In this document: piece after piece, positions 1-8,928 of the stretch
Numbering within the stretch: the first letter of the stretch is position 1
Layout: the number at the start of each line of letters is the position of its first letter
From: Neptuniibacter marinus
GTDB taxonomy: Bacteria; Pseudomonadota; Gammaproteobacteria; Pseudomonadales; Balneatricaceae
DNA: 64,000 nt
Assembly: GCF_001597725.1 (NCBI RefSeq)
Contig: NZ_LUTR01000015.1
Coordinates: 1 to 64,000, forward strand
Direction: 5' to 3'
Program-made: the position numbers and the translations under genes
Notes under the pieces: generated by a model
What the model was told of the DNA's origin: nothing
The model's database searches: none
What the model saw: the letters and a program-made list of their open reading frames with translations, nothing else

Positions 1-90
1 AGTTATCATCTAATAAACGATATAAATCGCTATGGATGGTGACCTTCCTACAGAGGACTTTCACCTCATTAGTTCATACCCATGCTGGGC

Positions 91-190
91 GTACACAAGG
101 CCATTAAGTCGGATTCGTAACAGTTGGCTCGGTTCCGCTTCGCTACACATTTTAGCCAACTATTGCTCATCGCTTATGGCGGCGTTAGGC
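91..190 (+). repeat. attC-like integron recombination site (upstream)
   Basis: The 3' core GTTAGGC at 184-190 matches the attC R' box (GTTRRRY). Upstream, CCATTAAG at 101-108 can pair with CTTATGG just before R', leaving one unpaired T, and AGTTGGCT pairs perfectly with AGCCAACT further in. An extrahelical base in an imperfect palindrome is typical of attC. The R'' box near 91-97 is degenerate, so the left limit is approximate. The site would end an upstream cassette whose coding part is outside the window. Confidence 0.6.
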
Positions 191-270
191 GCTAGAAGTG
201 TGGCTTACTTTCAGGGGTTTCTACGTCGATTCAATACAATCAGGGAAATAGGTATTAAATAGGGGAAGAT

Positions 271-1974
271 GTGTCGAGCAATTATTGTTATGGATTCGTG
301 TGTTTTGTTCCGCTTGATGCGAATGCTCCGAAATTCTTTGGTTTCTCCGAATTTCTAGCTGGACTAGCGCTCATGGTACTGGCATGGACAATAGCCGATG
401 TGCGCTACCGCTTTAGGGTTAGAACGACACCACTACCGCTCCAAGGGGTAACATTCTCTGTGGTAGCAGCTGTGGGAGTTTTGACCCTACTGACGGATCT
501 GTGGCGTGCAGAGCAATGGCTGGTTCCACGAGGGAATCTCTTGACACCAGCAGGGTGGCAAGCTTTCCTCGGAGGTATTTTTCTTCTGACGTTTCTAACA
601 TGGGCATGGTTCGCTTTCATTCGTCCTCCTGTCTTTGGTAAGAGGAATGCCCAGCGGTATGGCCAAACCCTCTATCAGATTATTCTAAAAGGTTCTCCGT
701 CAGAGCTATCTGTGATTGCAGATGAAGTAGCACGCTCGGCGAAGTCGTTGATTCGCCACGCCACGGATAGGGGTGAGTTTAAAAACTACCGTAGGCAGGA
801 AAAGGAAGATAAGGCCCCGTCGAAGGTGACTGCCTGTGCTAATGATATATTGCTTCTGATTGCCGATAAGAGATTCTGTCGATCAATTGTCGAATCGTCC
901 CCCGGTACTGCGTTAGCTGTGTTCTACGAGATTGGCGAGACACAGAAGTACGGCATCCCAGTAGAGATTTTCTCCAAGAATATCGTGAACGAGGCCCTCG
1001 CAAATAAGGATTCCTTCCTATTCAATGAAGCCGAAGGGTACGAATCCGGCTTGATCGGCTATCACAAGCCCCTGAGCCAAGCCATGTTCTCAAATTACAA
1101 GATGGTTGAAGTAATCGGAACACTTTTAGACCCAGACATATGGGATAAAAGAAAGTGGGATGCTGCGCAATGGAAAGCTTACTGCCGGGTAGTTCTGATG
1201 ACCCTCCGCGATTATGTAGAAAAGGACTTTTGGAGGCACTCCTTCGTGCTGTACCGCGCAAAGGGCTATATTGAGCACGCTGCATTCGATCTCTACAAAA
1301 TTGATGGGATCGCGAACAGTGGCTGGGATGACGATGTACAAGCGAGGCTTCGAGTTATCGTTGAGTTCATCAAGGACGCTATCGAGATTCTCGAAAAGAG
1401 GGGAGTTCCTGAGGGCCTCCAGCTAAGAGTTCGGGAGGAGCGTGGTAGGGAGTCCTTCTATGATCACCTGGCTTCCATAATCTTCGAGATCATATTCTCC
1501 GCATCCGCAGTTCGGTCTCCTGCTAGCCAATGTTGGTGGATCCAGCATAATTCCGTCTGGGGTGAGCTGTTTAACTTCAGAAGCTTAAATGGAGCTGCTG
1601 GCAAGGTAGTGAAGTTCAAAGTGCGTCGCCTTATTTACAATGAGATAGCAGATATGGCGCGCTTCCCAAACTTTAAGGGGGCTAGGATTATTGGCTTCTG
1701 CTTGAACGTTATGGGAATTACTGTCACGGATCAGGACTATTTTTACGACAGTAAGGCATTACAGAAGGTGGTACTATCGTGGACGAAAAAAAAATATGCG
1801 TGGCTGTACTCCTATAACCCGCAAGTAGCGGAAGCGTGTCTGGTCGATGGCATTACGTATGACGAGGATAATCGACGTTTGGTCAAAACTTACCCAGCTG
1901 AAGGTTTGAGACGCAAGCCAAAGTATGTTTACTTTGATGTGGACCCGCCACCGCCCGAAGAAGAAAATCCCTAG
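271..1974 (+). CDS. hypothetical membrane protein in an integron cassette
   Basis: This is a 567-residue protein that I do not recognise. It starts with GTG at 271 behind a strong AGGGGAAG ribosome site. Three hydrophobic segments lie near the N-terminus (about residues 25-45, 58-78 and 95-117), and the third is followed by a basic stretch. The remaining 440 or so residues look soluble and mostly helical, and end in a Pro/Glu-rich tail. No enzyme motif is evident. The gene fills a cassette delimited by attC sites at 184/185 and 2079/2080, in the normal gene-then-attC orientation. It has no obvious promoter of its own, as is usual for cassettes. A membrane-anchored protein with a large cytosolic domain in a cassette could be a phage-defence or stress gene, but that is only inference. 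Confidence 0.8.
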   Translation: MSSNYCYGFVCFVPLDANAPKFFGFSEFLAGLALMVLAWTIADVRYRFRVRTTPLPLQGVTFSVVAAVGVLTLLTDLWRAEQWLVPRGNLLTPAGWQAFLGGIFLLTFLTWAWFAFIRPPVFGKRNAQRYGQTLYQIILKGSPSELSVIADEVARSAKSLIRHATDRGEFKNYRRQEKEDKAPSKVTACANDILLLIADKRFCRSIVESSPGTALAVFYEIGETQKYGIPVEIFSKNIVNEALANKDSFLFNEAEGYESGLIGYHKPLSQAMFSNYKMVEVIGTLLDPDIWDKRKWDAAQWKAYCRVVLMTLRDYVEKDFWRHSFVLYRAKGYIEHAAFDLYKIDGIANSGWDDDVQARLRVIVEFIKDAIEILEKRGVPEGLQLRVREERGRESFYDHLASIIFEIIFSASAVRSPASQCWWIQHNSVWGELFNFRSLNGAAGKVVKFKVRRLIYNEIADMARFPNFKGARIIGFCLNVMGITVTDQDYFYDSKALQKVVLSWTKKKYAWLYSYNPQVAEACLVDGITYDEDNRRLVKTYPAEGLRRKPKYVYFDVDPPPPEEENP

Positions 1975-2007
1975 AATGGTCACGTGCTACCAGGACGAGA
2001 AGATAGC

Positions 2008-2085
2008 GCCTAACAATCGGCTGCACGGCGACTGGTTTTCCGCCGCTTCGCGGCTCCAAACCGGCACGTGAGCCGGGCGTTAAAC
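2008..2085 (+). repeat. attC integron recombination site (59-be)
   Basis: R'' is GCCTAAC (2008-2014) and R' is GTTAAAC (2079-2085), both matching attC consensus. The arms between them are an imperfect palindrome: CGGCTGCACG pairs with CGTGAGCCG with one bulged G, and GGTTT pairs with AAACC around a small CCGC/GCGG loop stem. The bulged base, the 78-nt length and the position 34 bases after a cassette ORF all fit. Recombination would fall between G2079 and T2080. Confidence 0.85.
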
Positions 2086-2117
2086 CTTTTACGAATAAAT
2101 AATTCTATGGAAGGACA

Positions 2118-2822
2118 ATGAATTACAAAAAGGCAATCTCAATTCTATTAGCCACATTACTTTTGACCGCTTGCTCAGGAATGAGAGGTGGATTAACCAA
2201 AAACGAACTTGATTCGAGTAATAATATCGCGGTTGTATCCCTTTTAGGTACCAACTTTAATGGTATCCACATTGGAACGACTATTTTCAGTAATGTTGTG
2301 TATGAAGAAACAGTCCCTGAATGGAACATTGATGGATTTACTGAAGAGTTAATTATTTCACGGCTTAATCAATCAGATTTACGTACTGCTGTAGTTCTGC
2401 AACACGATCCAAACCTTAAGGAACGTTTGAAAAAAACATGGAGCTTTCTTAATGGTTATGACTATAAAGAGCTAATAGAATCCGCAAAAAACCAAGGCGC
2501 CGATACACTTATTCTTGTCAAACCAACAAGGTACGATAACAAACCATTTCATGAGCCTGGTTATGGCTTCTACGAACGTTCGTTTCTTGGCAATGCACAG
2601 AGCTGTGTTTATTCACTATTTACCATGACTGTATTCTCTACTAATAGTGGACAAGAATTAGGGTGGGAATGGGGATTCCCCTGTGAAACAGGTGAGGTTG
2701 AGATCAAATGGAAAGACAGCTTTGATCAATATACCAAAGAAGAAACACAGCTACTTCGTCTTAAAGTAGAAAACAGTGTAAAACAAAATGTATTGTCGGC
2801 TCTAAGAGCCCTTGGTTATTAA
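2118..2822 (+). CDS. hypothetical lipoprotein
   Basis: This 234-residue protein has a lipoprotein signal peptide. A basic MNYKK start and a hydrophobic core lead to the lipobox LTAC with Cys at about residue 19, so it should be lipidated and membrane attached. The start ATG at 2118 follows GGAAGGACA. The mature part has no motif I recognise; the second half has a cysteine on either side of a W/G-rich stretch. The gene begins only 32 bases after the attC site, in cassette orientation, and is probably the coding part of the next (perhaps last) cassette. A family of GNA1162-like or outer-membrane lipoproteins is possible but not supported by any clear motif. Confidence 0.8.
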   Translation: MNYKKAISILLATLLLTACSGMRGGLTKNELDSSNNIAVVSLLGTNFNGIHIGTTIFSNVVYEETVPEWNIDGFTEELIISRLNQSDLRTAVVLQHDPNLKERLKKTWSFLNGYDYKELIESAKNQGADTLILVKPTRYDNKPFHEPGYGFYERSFLGNAQSCVYSLFTMTVFSTNSGQELGWEWGFPCETGEVEIKWKDSFDQYTKEETQLLRLKVENSVKQNVLSALRALGY

Positions 2823-3216
2823 GGTCATCAAAAAAAGCCTAAAGATCAAAAACCAACAGGATCGGTCTGGCTTTTTGCAATACATAAAATAAATAGGGCC
2901 CGAATATATTTTCTACGGCCTCGTAGACAACATGCTGTTTAGCGTTAGGGGTTTGGTTCTATCGAGCATTTCCTTATTTATTGCTTTAACTGGGGGCTCT
3001 CCCACAGACAGAGTCATTGCTTGGATTAGATGTATCGTCCAACCCAAAACAGGTGGATGCAGTTGTTATATCATTAGACTACTGCAACAGCTTAATGGAC
3101 GGTTGGTATACGCAGTCGATAACAAGTCATTAACTACTATTTCTTCTAAGTACTATTACTCGTGCAACATCAGCGAACAAATTACACCAGCGGTGTAAGG
3201 AAAAAGGCGTATCCCA
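2823..3216. other. 394-base gap: possible degenerate cassette end and no convincing gene
   Basis: AAAAAAAGCC near 2830 can pair with GGCTTTTTG near 2870, so a terminator-like fold after the lipoprotein gene is possible. GCCTAAA at 2837-2843 and GTTAGGG at 2944-2950 resemble attC R'' and R' boxes 114 bases apart, but I see no good palindrome between them. From about 2960 to 3190 there are two short open frames that look like non-coding or decayed sequence. A 44-codon stretch ending near 3140 has protein-like composition and could be a gene remnant that I cannot identify. Confidence 0.4.
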
Positions 3217-3996
3217 TTGGAATTTACGAACTACTCTATCGAACTACTGACACTTTTATTTTTAGTGTCGGTTGTCGCCGGACTCCTTGATACATTGGCA
3301 GGTGGCGGCGGGTTAATATCAATACCTGCCTTAATTTTGAGTGGCGTTCCCCCTTTGGCTGCACTGGGGACCAACAAATTACAAGGTTGTATGGGGACGG
3401 CTACAGCGTCTTATATGATGCTTAAAAATAAAAGAATACGCTGGAACAACGTGAAGTATCTAATGTTAACAGCGTTTCTAGGCGCAGCACTGGGAACCAT
3501 CGCTGTGCAATTTATAAATACAGATGTATTAGCCTTTGTTATTCCTATTGTTCTTTTATTTATCGCTATCTACTTTCTTATATCGCCAAAACTCATTAAA
3601 ACTCAGGGTGTCGCTAACTTAACCAACACAAAGTATAAAAATATAGTTGTCCCTTTTATTGGTTTTTATGACGGTATGTTTGGTCCGGGTACGGGCTCTT
3701 TTTTCGCCCTGTCGGGTATTCTATGTCGAGGACATGACCTAATAACATCTACAGCCATCGCTAAACCCTTAAACTTTGCGACCAATATCGCGTCTTTAAT
3801 TGTATTTTTAGTGGCCGGTCATATTGTTTGGGTTGTTGGACTATCGATGATGCTAGGGCAATTCATAGGTGCATGGCTTGGCGCCCATTGTTTGTTCAAA
3901 ATTAAGCCCGCCTATTTAAGAATCATTGTCGTTCTTATGTGTAGTGCTATGCTATTAAAGTATGCTGATTCAATGGGATGGTTTGTTTTCGCCTAA
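3217..3996 (+). CDS. TSUP family (TauE/SafE) membrane permease
   Basis: This is a 259-residue integral membrane protein of the sulfite exporter TauE/SafE family, which moves sulfur- or carbon-containing organic anions across the inner membrane. The N-terminal half has the family pattern: a first membrane segment, GGGG near residue 30, then LGTNKLQG near residue 50. A similar repeat follows in the second half (FGPGTGSF near residue 155, then a TSTA...N region). About eight hydrophobic segments are visible, and the length is normal. The start is TTG at 3217 with a good AAGGAAAAAGG site just upstream. The substrate cannot be told from sequence. The gene stands alone, followed by a weak hairpin near 4001-4035. 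Confidence 0.9.
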   Translation: MEFTNYSIELLTLLFLVSVVAGLLDTLAGGGGLISIPALILSGVPPLAALGTNKLQGCMGTATASYMMLKNKRIRWNNVKYLMLTAFLGAALGTIAVQFINTDVLAFVIPIVLLFIAIYFLISPKLIKTQGVANLTNTKYKNIVVPFIGFYDGMFGPGTGSFFALSGILCRGHDLITSTAIAKPLNFATNIASLIVFLVAGHIVWVVGLSMMLGQFIGAWLGAHCLFKIKPAYLRIIVVLMCSAMLLKYADSMGWFVFA

Positions 3997-4114
3997 CACA
4001 CCCTTCAAAAGGGAAAATAACGGTGGGTTTTTGGTAGTTACTTAACGTTAAGATCTATTAATAGCACGCTTGAGTAGCGAGTGTTTCTCGTTTCTCACTG
4101 CTTGTAAGGTTTGT

Positions 4115-5131
4115 ATGTTTACTTCTTTAACGTCCAGCATGATTGCTTTTGCTGTTGCCGCATTGGTGATTATCATTGCCGGTAGCAAGTTGGCAAAACT
4201 GTCAGATTCATTAGCTGACCAAACAGGCTTGGGCGAAGCATTATTTGGGGTTTTACTCTTAGCGGGAGTTACCTCATTACCTGACTTTGCAGCAACACTC
4301 ACGGCGGCCATTGATGCTCGCCCCAATTTGGCCATGAGTAATGTCATGGGGAGTATGGCCGCTAATCTTGTCTTTCTGGCTGTGGCAGATATTGTTTATC
4401 GTAAAGCTAATTTGGAACATGCGGCAGCCTCTGCCGTTAATCTGATGCTCGCTGGCTTGCTCATTGTTTTATTAACCTTGCCTTTACTGGCCGTTTTTAG
4501 CCCCTCTATTACTTTTTTTAATATTCACCCCATTACACCCGTAATTATTATCGCTTATATATCCGGGTTGCACTTAGTTCTGCATACGAAAACAAAACCT
4601 ATGTGGTTCCCTCGACAAACATGTCAAACGGTTGCAGACCAACCTGATACGCGCCATAGCAGTAATTTAACCTCCGTGTGGATAACGTTTACCTGCATGG
4701 CTGCGTTAACGGGGATAGCGGGTTGGGTTTTAATGGAATCAGCAAAACAGATAGCCGATCAAACGGGAATTTCTGAAACACTTATGGGTGGATTTTTCAC
4801 CGCGCTTGCCACTTCTACACCCGAGCTAGTCACCACGATTGTTGCCATTCGTATTGGTGCTTTAACCCTTGCAGTCAGTAATATTTTTGGCACTAACTGC
4901 TTTAATATGTTGGTGGTTGCCGCTGCTGATGTAGGTTATACCCAAGGTTCTATCTATCATGATATGGCTCCTGTCCAAGTCACCTGGGCTTTGGTGAGTA
5001 TTTTAATGACAGCGACTTTACTCTTAGGCATGGTGCGACGGCAGACTTATGGCATTGGTAAAATCGGGTTTGAGAGCGCCCTTATTTTAGCGATCTATGG
5101 TATTGCTTTGGGCTTCGTTATCTTAAGTTAA
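4115..5131 (+). CDS. sodium/calcium exchanger family (CaCA) membrane protein
   Basis: This is an inner-membrane cation antiporter of the CaCA (YrbG-like) family, 338 residues from the ATG at 4115, which has GTAAGG upstream. The frame is open back to a TTG at 4070, giving 15 more residues, but the ATG has the better site. Two internally related halves are present. The first alpha repeat contains GEALFGVLLLAGVTSLPDF, the second contains SETLMGGFFTALATSTPELV followed by SNIFGTNCFN. The family motif G(T/S)S(L/T)PE appears as TSLPD in the first repeat and TSTPE in the second, so the acidic site is Asp in one and Glu in the other. Around ten membrane segments are likely. The exchanged ion (Na+, Ca2+ or another) is not determined. 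Confidence 0.85.
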   Translation: MFTSLTSSMIAFAVAALVIIIAGSKLAKLSDSLADQTGLGEALFGVLLLAGVTSLPDFAATLTAAIDARPNLAMSNVMGSMAANLVFLAVADIVYRKANLEHAAASAVNLMLAGLLIVLLTLPLLAVFSPSITFFNIHPITPVIIIAYISGLHLVLHTKTKPMWFPRQTCQTVADQPDTRHSSNLTSVWITFTCMAALTGIAGWVLMESAKQIADQTGISETLMGGFFTALATSTPELVTTIVAIRIGALTLAVSNIFGTNCFNMLVVAAADVGYTQGSIYHDMAPVQVTWALVSILMTATLLLGMVRRQTYGIGKIGFESALILAIYGIALGFVILS

Positions 5132-5461
5132 GTCATTAGCCACAATGCTGGCTCAATCTGACCTTTTTTCCAGAAATCATCTCTTAAAGAGCTTTCCTCC
5201 TCGAACACAGAAAAACTCCTGATGAATAGTTTAAATTCTTCCTATAAACCATCTATCGCAATGACCAGAAACCCACTTATAGAGGCAGCAACGAGAGAAA
5301 CGAAAAATATTGATGAAAATTTATAAAAAGAACCTTCAAAACCAGCCAACAAAAACCCTACTTAATGTATGATATAACCCCTATAAATTAATTAGTTAAC
5401 AATTTTATTCACTTCAAAAAGCTACCATATCGTCTTGGTTAAAAGAGCAAAAGGGTTATTA
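5132..5461. other. 330-base intergenic region
   Basis: A short hairpin (AGCC at 5138-5141 with GGCT at 5150-5153, followed by a T-rich stretch) could be a weak terminator for the exchanger gene. The right part is AT-rich and should hold the promoter of the outer-membrane protein gene; I cannot pick a single convincing -10/-35 pair. I see no gene. Confidence 0.4.
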
Positions 5462-6079
5462 ATGAAAAAACAATTAGCACTCATATTAGCGTTAGCTTCA
5501 ACCTCTGCATATGCAGACTCTAGTAATTTTGAAGGCTTCGAAGCCGGTTTAGGTTTGGGATATGTTAACGCCGATATGGTCTACACAGATAGTAATTCGG
5601 ATCGTTTGAATTGGGATAAAGATGATGCGGTTGTACAAGTAAACGTCGCTTATCATTGGCCAATTAATAAAGATTGGCTAATTGGTGTAGGTGCAACGTA
5701 CGACCTGAATGATACTGATGCAAGTACTCAAATTTACAGAAGTGAAGATATTAATGCAGAGTTGCAACACCACTCCTCAATCTATGTCCAACCAACCTAT
5801 GTAATTGATGATGGATCGGCTGTCTTCGCAAAAGTTGGTTATCACAAAGCGAGAACCAACGTCACGGGGCCAAGTTCAGTATGGACTGAAGATAACATCA
5901 CTGTTGAAGGTATTGGCTATAGCCTAGGTTATAAAAGGCTGATCCAAAACAACCTATTTATTCAAGGTGAGCTTTTGTTTGTTCATTATGATGATGAACA
6001 ATTAGGGAGCGGTGCATTCACCTATGAGTATGAGCAAAAAACTCGTTCTGCTGTCGTTACGTTAGGTTATCAGTTTTAA
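5462..6079 (+). CDS. outer-membrane beta-barrel protein
   Basis: This is a small 205-residue outer-membrane protein. A clean Sec signal peptide (MKKQLALILALAS, then AYA-DS) is followed by alternating polar and hydrophobic strands rich in Gly, Tyr and Trp. The last residues are VTLGYQF, ending in the C-terminal Phe that marks insertion by the Bam complex. The pattern fits an eight-stranded barrel of the OmpX/OmpW/opacity type. I chose the ATG at 5462, preceded by AAAAGGG; an in-frame TTG at 5435 would add nine residues ahead of the signal peptide and is unlikely. The gene is monocistronic, followed by a hairpin at 6102-6129. Its function beyond the envelope location is unknown. Confidence 0.85.
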   Translation: MKKQLALILALASTSAYADSSNFEGFEAGLGLGYVNADMVYTDSNSDRLNWDKDDAVVQVNVAYHWPINKDWLIGVGATYDLNDTDASTQIYRSEDINAELQHHSSIYVQPTYVIDDGSAVFAKVGYHKARTNVTGPSSVWTEDNITVEGIGYSLGYKRLIQNNLFIQGELLFVHYDDEQLGSGAFTYEYEQKTRSAVVTLGYQF

Positions 6080-6101
6080 ACTATATCAATGGGCTAGGTT
6101 T

Positions 6102-6129
6102 CACTTGTTGCAATACATAACAGCAAGTG
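6102..6129 (+). terminator. hairpin after the beta-barrel gene
   Basis: CACTTGTTG (6102-6110) pairs with CAGCAAGTG (6121-6129) with one G-T pair, and is followed by AGGCCTGTCTTTTG. The T-rich tail is short, so it is a moderate Rho-independent terminator candidate. Confidence 0.5.
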
Positions 6130-6437
6130 AGGCCTGTCTTTTGTAGGAGGTCAGAACCTTATGAGCAGCCTCCGTTAAACTGTAGTAAATTCATATCTGT
6201 AAGCTGATAAGAAGCAGCAAAAACGAGTCCCCTACTCTTCACATAAAGCCTGCATCGCAGATAGTTTAAAAAATAACTCTATTTCAACACTGGACGATCC
6301 GCTACCTAGACAAGGTATTTGTCAGGCTTACCCATTCTGTAGATCAAAGAATAAAAGTCGAGCGTTTTTCATGGTAGCGTATACTAAGAGAATCAATCGG
6401 ACTGCCATTATTTGATGCGTTGAACATAGGGCAATAT
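6130..6437. other. 308-base intergenic region
   Basis: Between the terminator of the beta-barrel gene and the DUF2254 gene I see only AT-rich sequence. There is a small GGAGG...CCTCC inverted repeat near 6147-6174. No coding region is convincing on either strand. Confidence 0.4.
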
Positions 6438-7709
6438 ATGAATTCTTTAATTTCGTTAGACCGTCTCCGATTTCTATTCAACCGTTTTAGTGAAAGGCTA
6501 TGGGTGCGCCCATTGGCGGTCTGCTTTTTATCCATTGCAGCGGTCTTTGCAGCGAAGTTTATAGATGGCTCCGCTGTGGCAAATCAAATGCCTTCTATTG
6601 CTCAAGATTCAGTTGAAACTTTACTTTCACTGCTCGCATCCAGCATGTTGGTAATCGCTACCTTTTCGGTGGGTTCAATGGTATCGGCATACGCCGCTGC
6701 CAGTAGCTCTGCCACCCCTCGCGCTTTCTCTTTAGTGGTTGCTGATGACGTATCCCAGAATGCTCTTTCAACCTTTGTTGGGGCATTTATTTTTAGTGTG
6801 GTTGCTCTAACTGCGGTAAAAAACGCTTTCTATAATCAAGCCGGCTTATTCAGCCTTTTTGTACTTACCACCATTGTCTTTGCAGTAGTGATTCTGACTT
6901 TTGTCCGCTGGGTCGATAATATCGCGCGGCTGGGACGGGTGGGATCAACCATTGAAAAAGTTGAAAGGGCAACGGAAAACGCTTTTATTAGAAGACGAGA
7001 TAAACCTAGGCTGGGTGGCATATCAGTATCAGATATTACCAGCAAAGGGATCGATGTTTTCTCACCAACGATTGGTTATGTGCAGCATATTGATATGGCG
7101 GCCCTTCAGGGTTGGGCGCAAGGTGTTGATGCGCATGTCGTAGTATCAGCATTACCCGGAACACTCACTACAGCCGACAAACCTTTAGCGTCGGTGCATA
7201 TGTCATCATCTGCGTTGTCCAACGTAGATTATACGGGCCTTATTAAATCATTCCACATTGGCCACGACCGTACGTTTGAAGATGATCCTCGCTTTGGCTT
7301 AGTCACGTTATCAGAAATTGCCGCACGGGCTTTATCTCCTGCCGTCAACGATCCCGGAACAGCGATAAAGGTAACGGGTTCGCTGGTACGTTTAATTTCG
7401 CTCATTGATCAACCCGAGCAAACAGAAAGCAAACCTAAATATGACCGTGTAGCCGTTCCTGAGGTTGCCTTGCAGGATATGTTCGATGATGCTTTTACGG
7501 CTATAGCACGCGATGGTGCGGGTGTAATAGAAGTATGTATTCGTTTACAAAAAGCGTTGACCTCTCTTGAGTCCCTTAACAACAAGGAAATAAAAAAAGC
7601 GGCCCAATATCACCGACGTTTAGCCCTGAAGCGGGCATGTAATGTACTTGATATAGAAGAGGATTTAATCGCTATTAAAAAAGCCGCACGCGAAGATAAA
7701 TCGATGTGA
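6438..7709 (+). CDS. DUF2254 family membrane protein
   Basis: This 423-residue protein matches the DUF2254 family of predicted inner-membrane proteins. The N-terminal half has four hydrophobic segments (about residues 25-45, 70-90, 115-140 and 145-165). A family-typical sequence runs from ATFSVGSMVSAYAAASSSATPR into a long loop. The C-terminal half is soluble; it includes the conserved stretch SEIAARALSPAVNDPGTA and ends in basic helices. The ATG at 6438 has TAGGG upstream and is preferred over a TTG at 6420. The function of the family is unknown. The next gene (EEP family) starts 37 bases downstream on the same strand, so the two may be co-transcribed. Confidence 0.88.
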   Translation: MNSLISLDRLRFLFNRFSERLWVRPLAVCFLSIAAVFAAKFIDGSAVANQMPSIAQDSVETLLSLLASSMLVIATFSVGSMVSAYAAASSSATPRAFSLVVADDVSQNALSTFVGAFIFSVVALTAVKNAFYNQAGLFSLFVLTTIVFAVVILTFVRWVDNIARLGRVGSTIEKVERATENAFIRRRDKPRLGGISVSDITSKGIDVFSPTIGYVQHIDMAALQGWAQGVDAHVVVSALPGTLTTADKPLASVHMSSSALSNVDYTGLIKSFHIGHDRTFEDDPRFGLVTLSEIAARALSPAVNDPGTAIKVTGSLVRLISLIDQPEQTESKPKYDRVAVPEVALQDMFDDAFTAIARDGAGVIEVCIRLQKALTSLESLNNKEIKKAAQYHRRLALKRACNVLDIEEDLIAIKKAAREDKSM

Positions 7710-7746
7710 CATTCAGATATAGATTAAGACAGAGCAGGCCTAACAG

Positions 7747-8835
7747 ATGACAGCTATACTCACTTTTTTTACAACCTTGGCCTGTATAGTGACGTTACTT
7801 CCCTTTTCACGTCATCCCCACTGGGCCATCAGGGGAATGGATTTTCCTCGCCTACAATTTGCTATTTTTATAGCGGTTTTATTGATAGCTAATTTTGTTT
7901 TCCTTAATAAACAATCCCAATTTACGTGGGTTGTAATCTCAATCACTGCGCTTTGCTTGGCCTGGCAGTTATGGTGGATATTACCTTATACACGTTTATG
8001 GCCCCATGAAGTAAAAGAGACTAAGGAGAGTAGCCCTGATAAGCAAATAAGTATTATGACGGCTAATGTTCTAACGCCTAACCGAAAGGTAGATAAGCTA
8101 ATCCAGTTAGTACAGATACATAAACCCGATGTTCTTGTAACACTCGAGTCTGATCAGTGGTGGGAAGATCAACTCAAGGTGGTGGAAGTAGATATGCCAC
8201 ACAGCATAAAATGTCCACTGGATAACCTTTACGGCATGCATGTGTTCTCACGGTTGCCCTTAAGTAACCAAGAAATAGCTTACTTGGTCGAGAAAGAGGT
8301 TCCGTCCATACACACCACCTTAACTTTAGACTCAGGTGATAAAGTCCGCATGCACTTTATGCATCCTGCCCCTCCTAGCCCTACCGAAAATCCACAATCA
8401 GCAGAACGGGATGCTGAATTAATCATTGTGGCCAAAAGTGTTGCTAAAAGTAATCAACCTATCATCGTAACAGGGGATCTTAATGACGTGGCTTGGTCTG
8501 CGACAACGCGCCTCTTTCGTAAAATAAGCGGTCTGTTAGATCCGCGAGTTGGTCGCGGTATGCTAAACACGTTTCATGCGGACTTTCCTTTTCTACGTTG
8601 GCCTTTAGATCATCTATTTCATAGCCAACACTTTACCCTAAACTCCATTAAGCGTTTACCGCCAATCGGTTCTGATCATTTTGCTTTACTAACTAAATTA
8701 ACGCTCTCGCCTACAGTAGGGGCTGACCAAACGGGGTTAGAATCCAATACGTCTGATCACAACTGGGCAAAAGAAATAACCGAAAACCAAAGCATCAGCG
8801 TAAATGATGTTCCACAAGTAGATAATAGTAAATAA
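7747..8835 (+). CDS. endonuclease/exonuclease/phosphatase (EEP) family protein
   Basis: This is a 362-residue membrane-anchored member of the EEP metal-dependent phosphoesterase superfamily. Three hydrophobic segments occupy roughly the first 85 residues. The catalytic domain starts near residue 98 (ISIMTANVL), with the metal-binding Glu in LVTLESDQWW near 135. Then come HPAPPSP near 205, GDLND near 242 and the closing GSDHFAL near 308, whose Asp-His pair is catalytic in the family. The domain plan is like E. coli YafD and similar proteins. The substrate (nucleic acid, phospholipid or small phosphate ester) cannot be told. The C-terminal 45 residues are polar and look disordered. It probably shares a transcript with the DUF2254 gene just upstream. 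Confidence 0.85.
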   Translation: MTAILTFFTTLACIVTLLPFSRHPHWAIRGMDFPRLQFAIFIAVLLIANFVFLNKQSQFTWVVISITALCLAWQLWWILPYTRLWPHEVKETKESSPDKQISIMTANVLTPNRKVDKLIQLVQIHKPDVLVTLESDQWWEDQLKVVEVDMPHSIKCPLDNLYGMHVFSRLPLSNQEIAYLVEKEVPSIHTTLTLDSGDKVRMHFMHPAPPSPTENPQSAERDAELIIVAKSVAKSNQPIIVTGDLNDVAWSATTRLFRKISGLLDPRVGRGMLNTFHADFPFLRWPLDHLFHSQHFTLNSIKRLPPIGSDHFALLTKLTLSPTVGADQTGLESNTSDHNWAKEITENQSISVNDVPQVDNSK

Positions 8836-8928
8836 AATCGGCCACTATAGAGGATGTTTAACTCGTCGTTTAGATAGCTATTTATCAACCACCAGCACCG
8901 TACAGACAAACGTTATGTTTAAGACACG

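Noticed and set aside
32-262. 76-codon plus-strand open frame at the left edge
   Set aside because: It runs straight through the attC-like site and lacks a ribosome site; the frame is fortuitous.
2932-3198. 88-codon open frame between the lipoprotein and TauE genes
   Set aside because: No ribosome site, no protein-like pattern, and it starts inside the possible cassette end.
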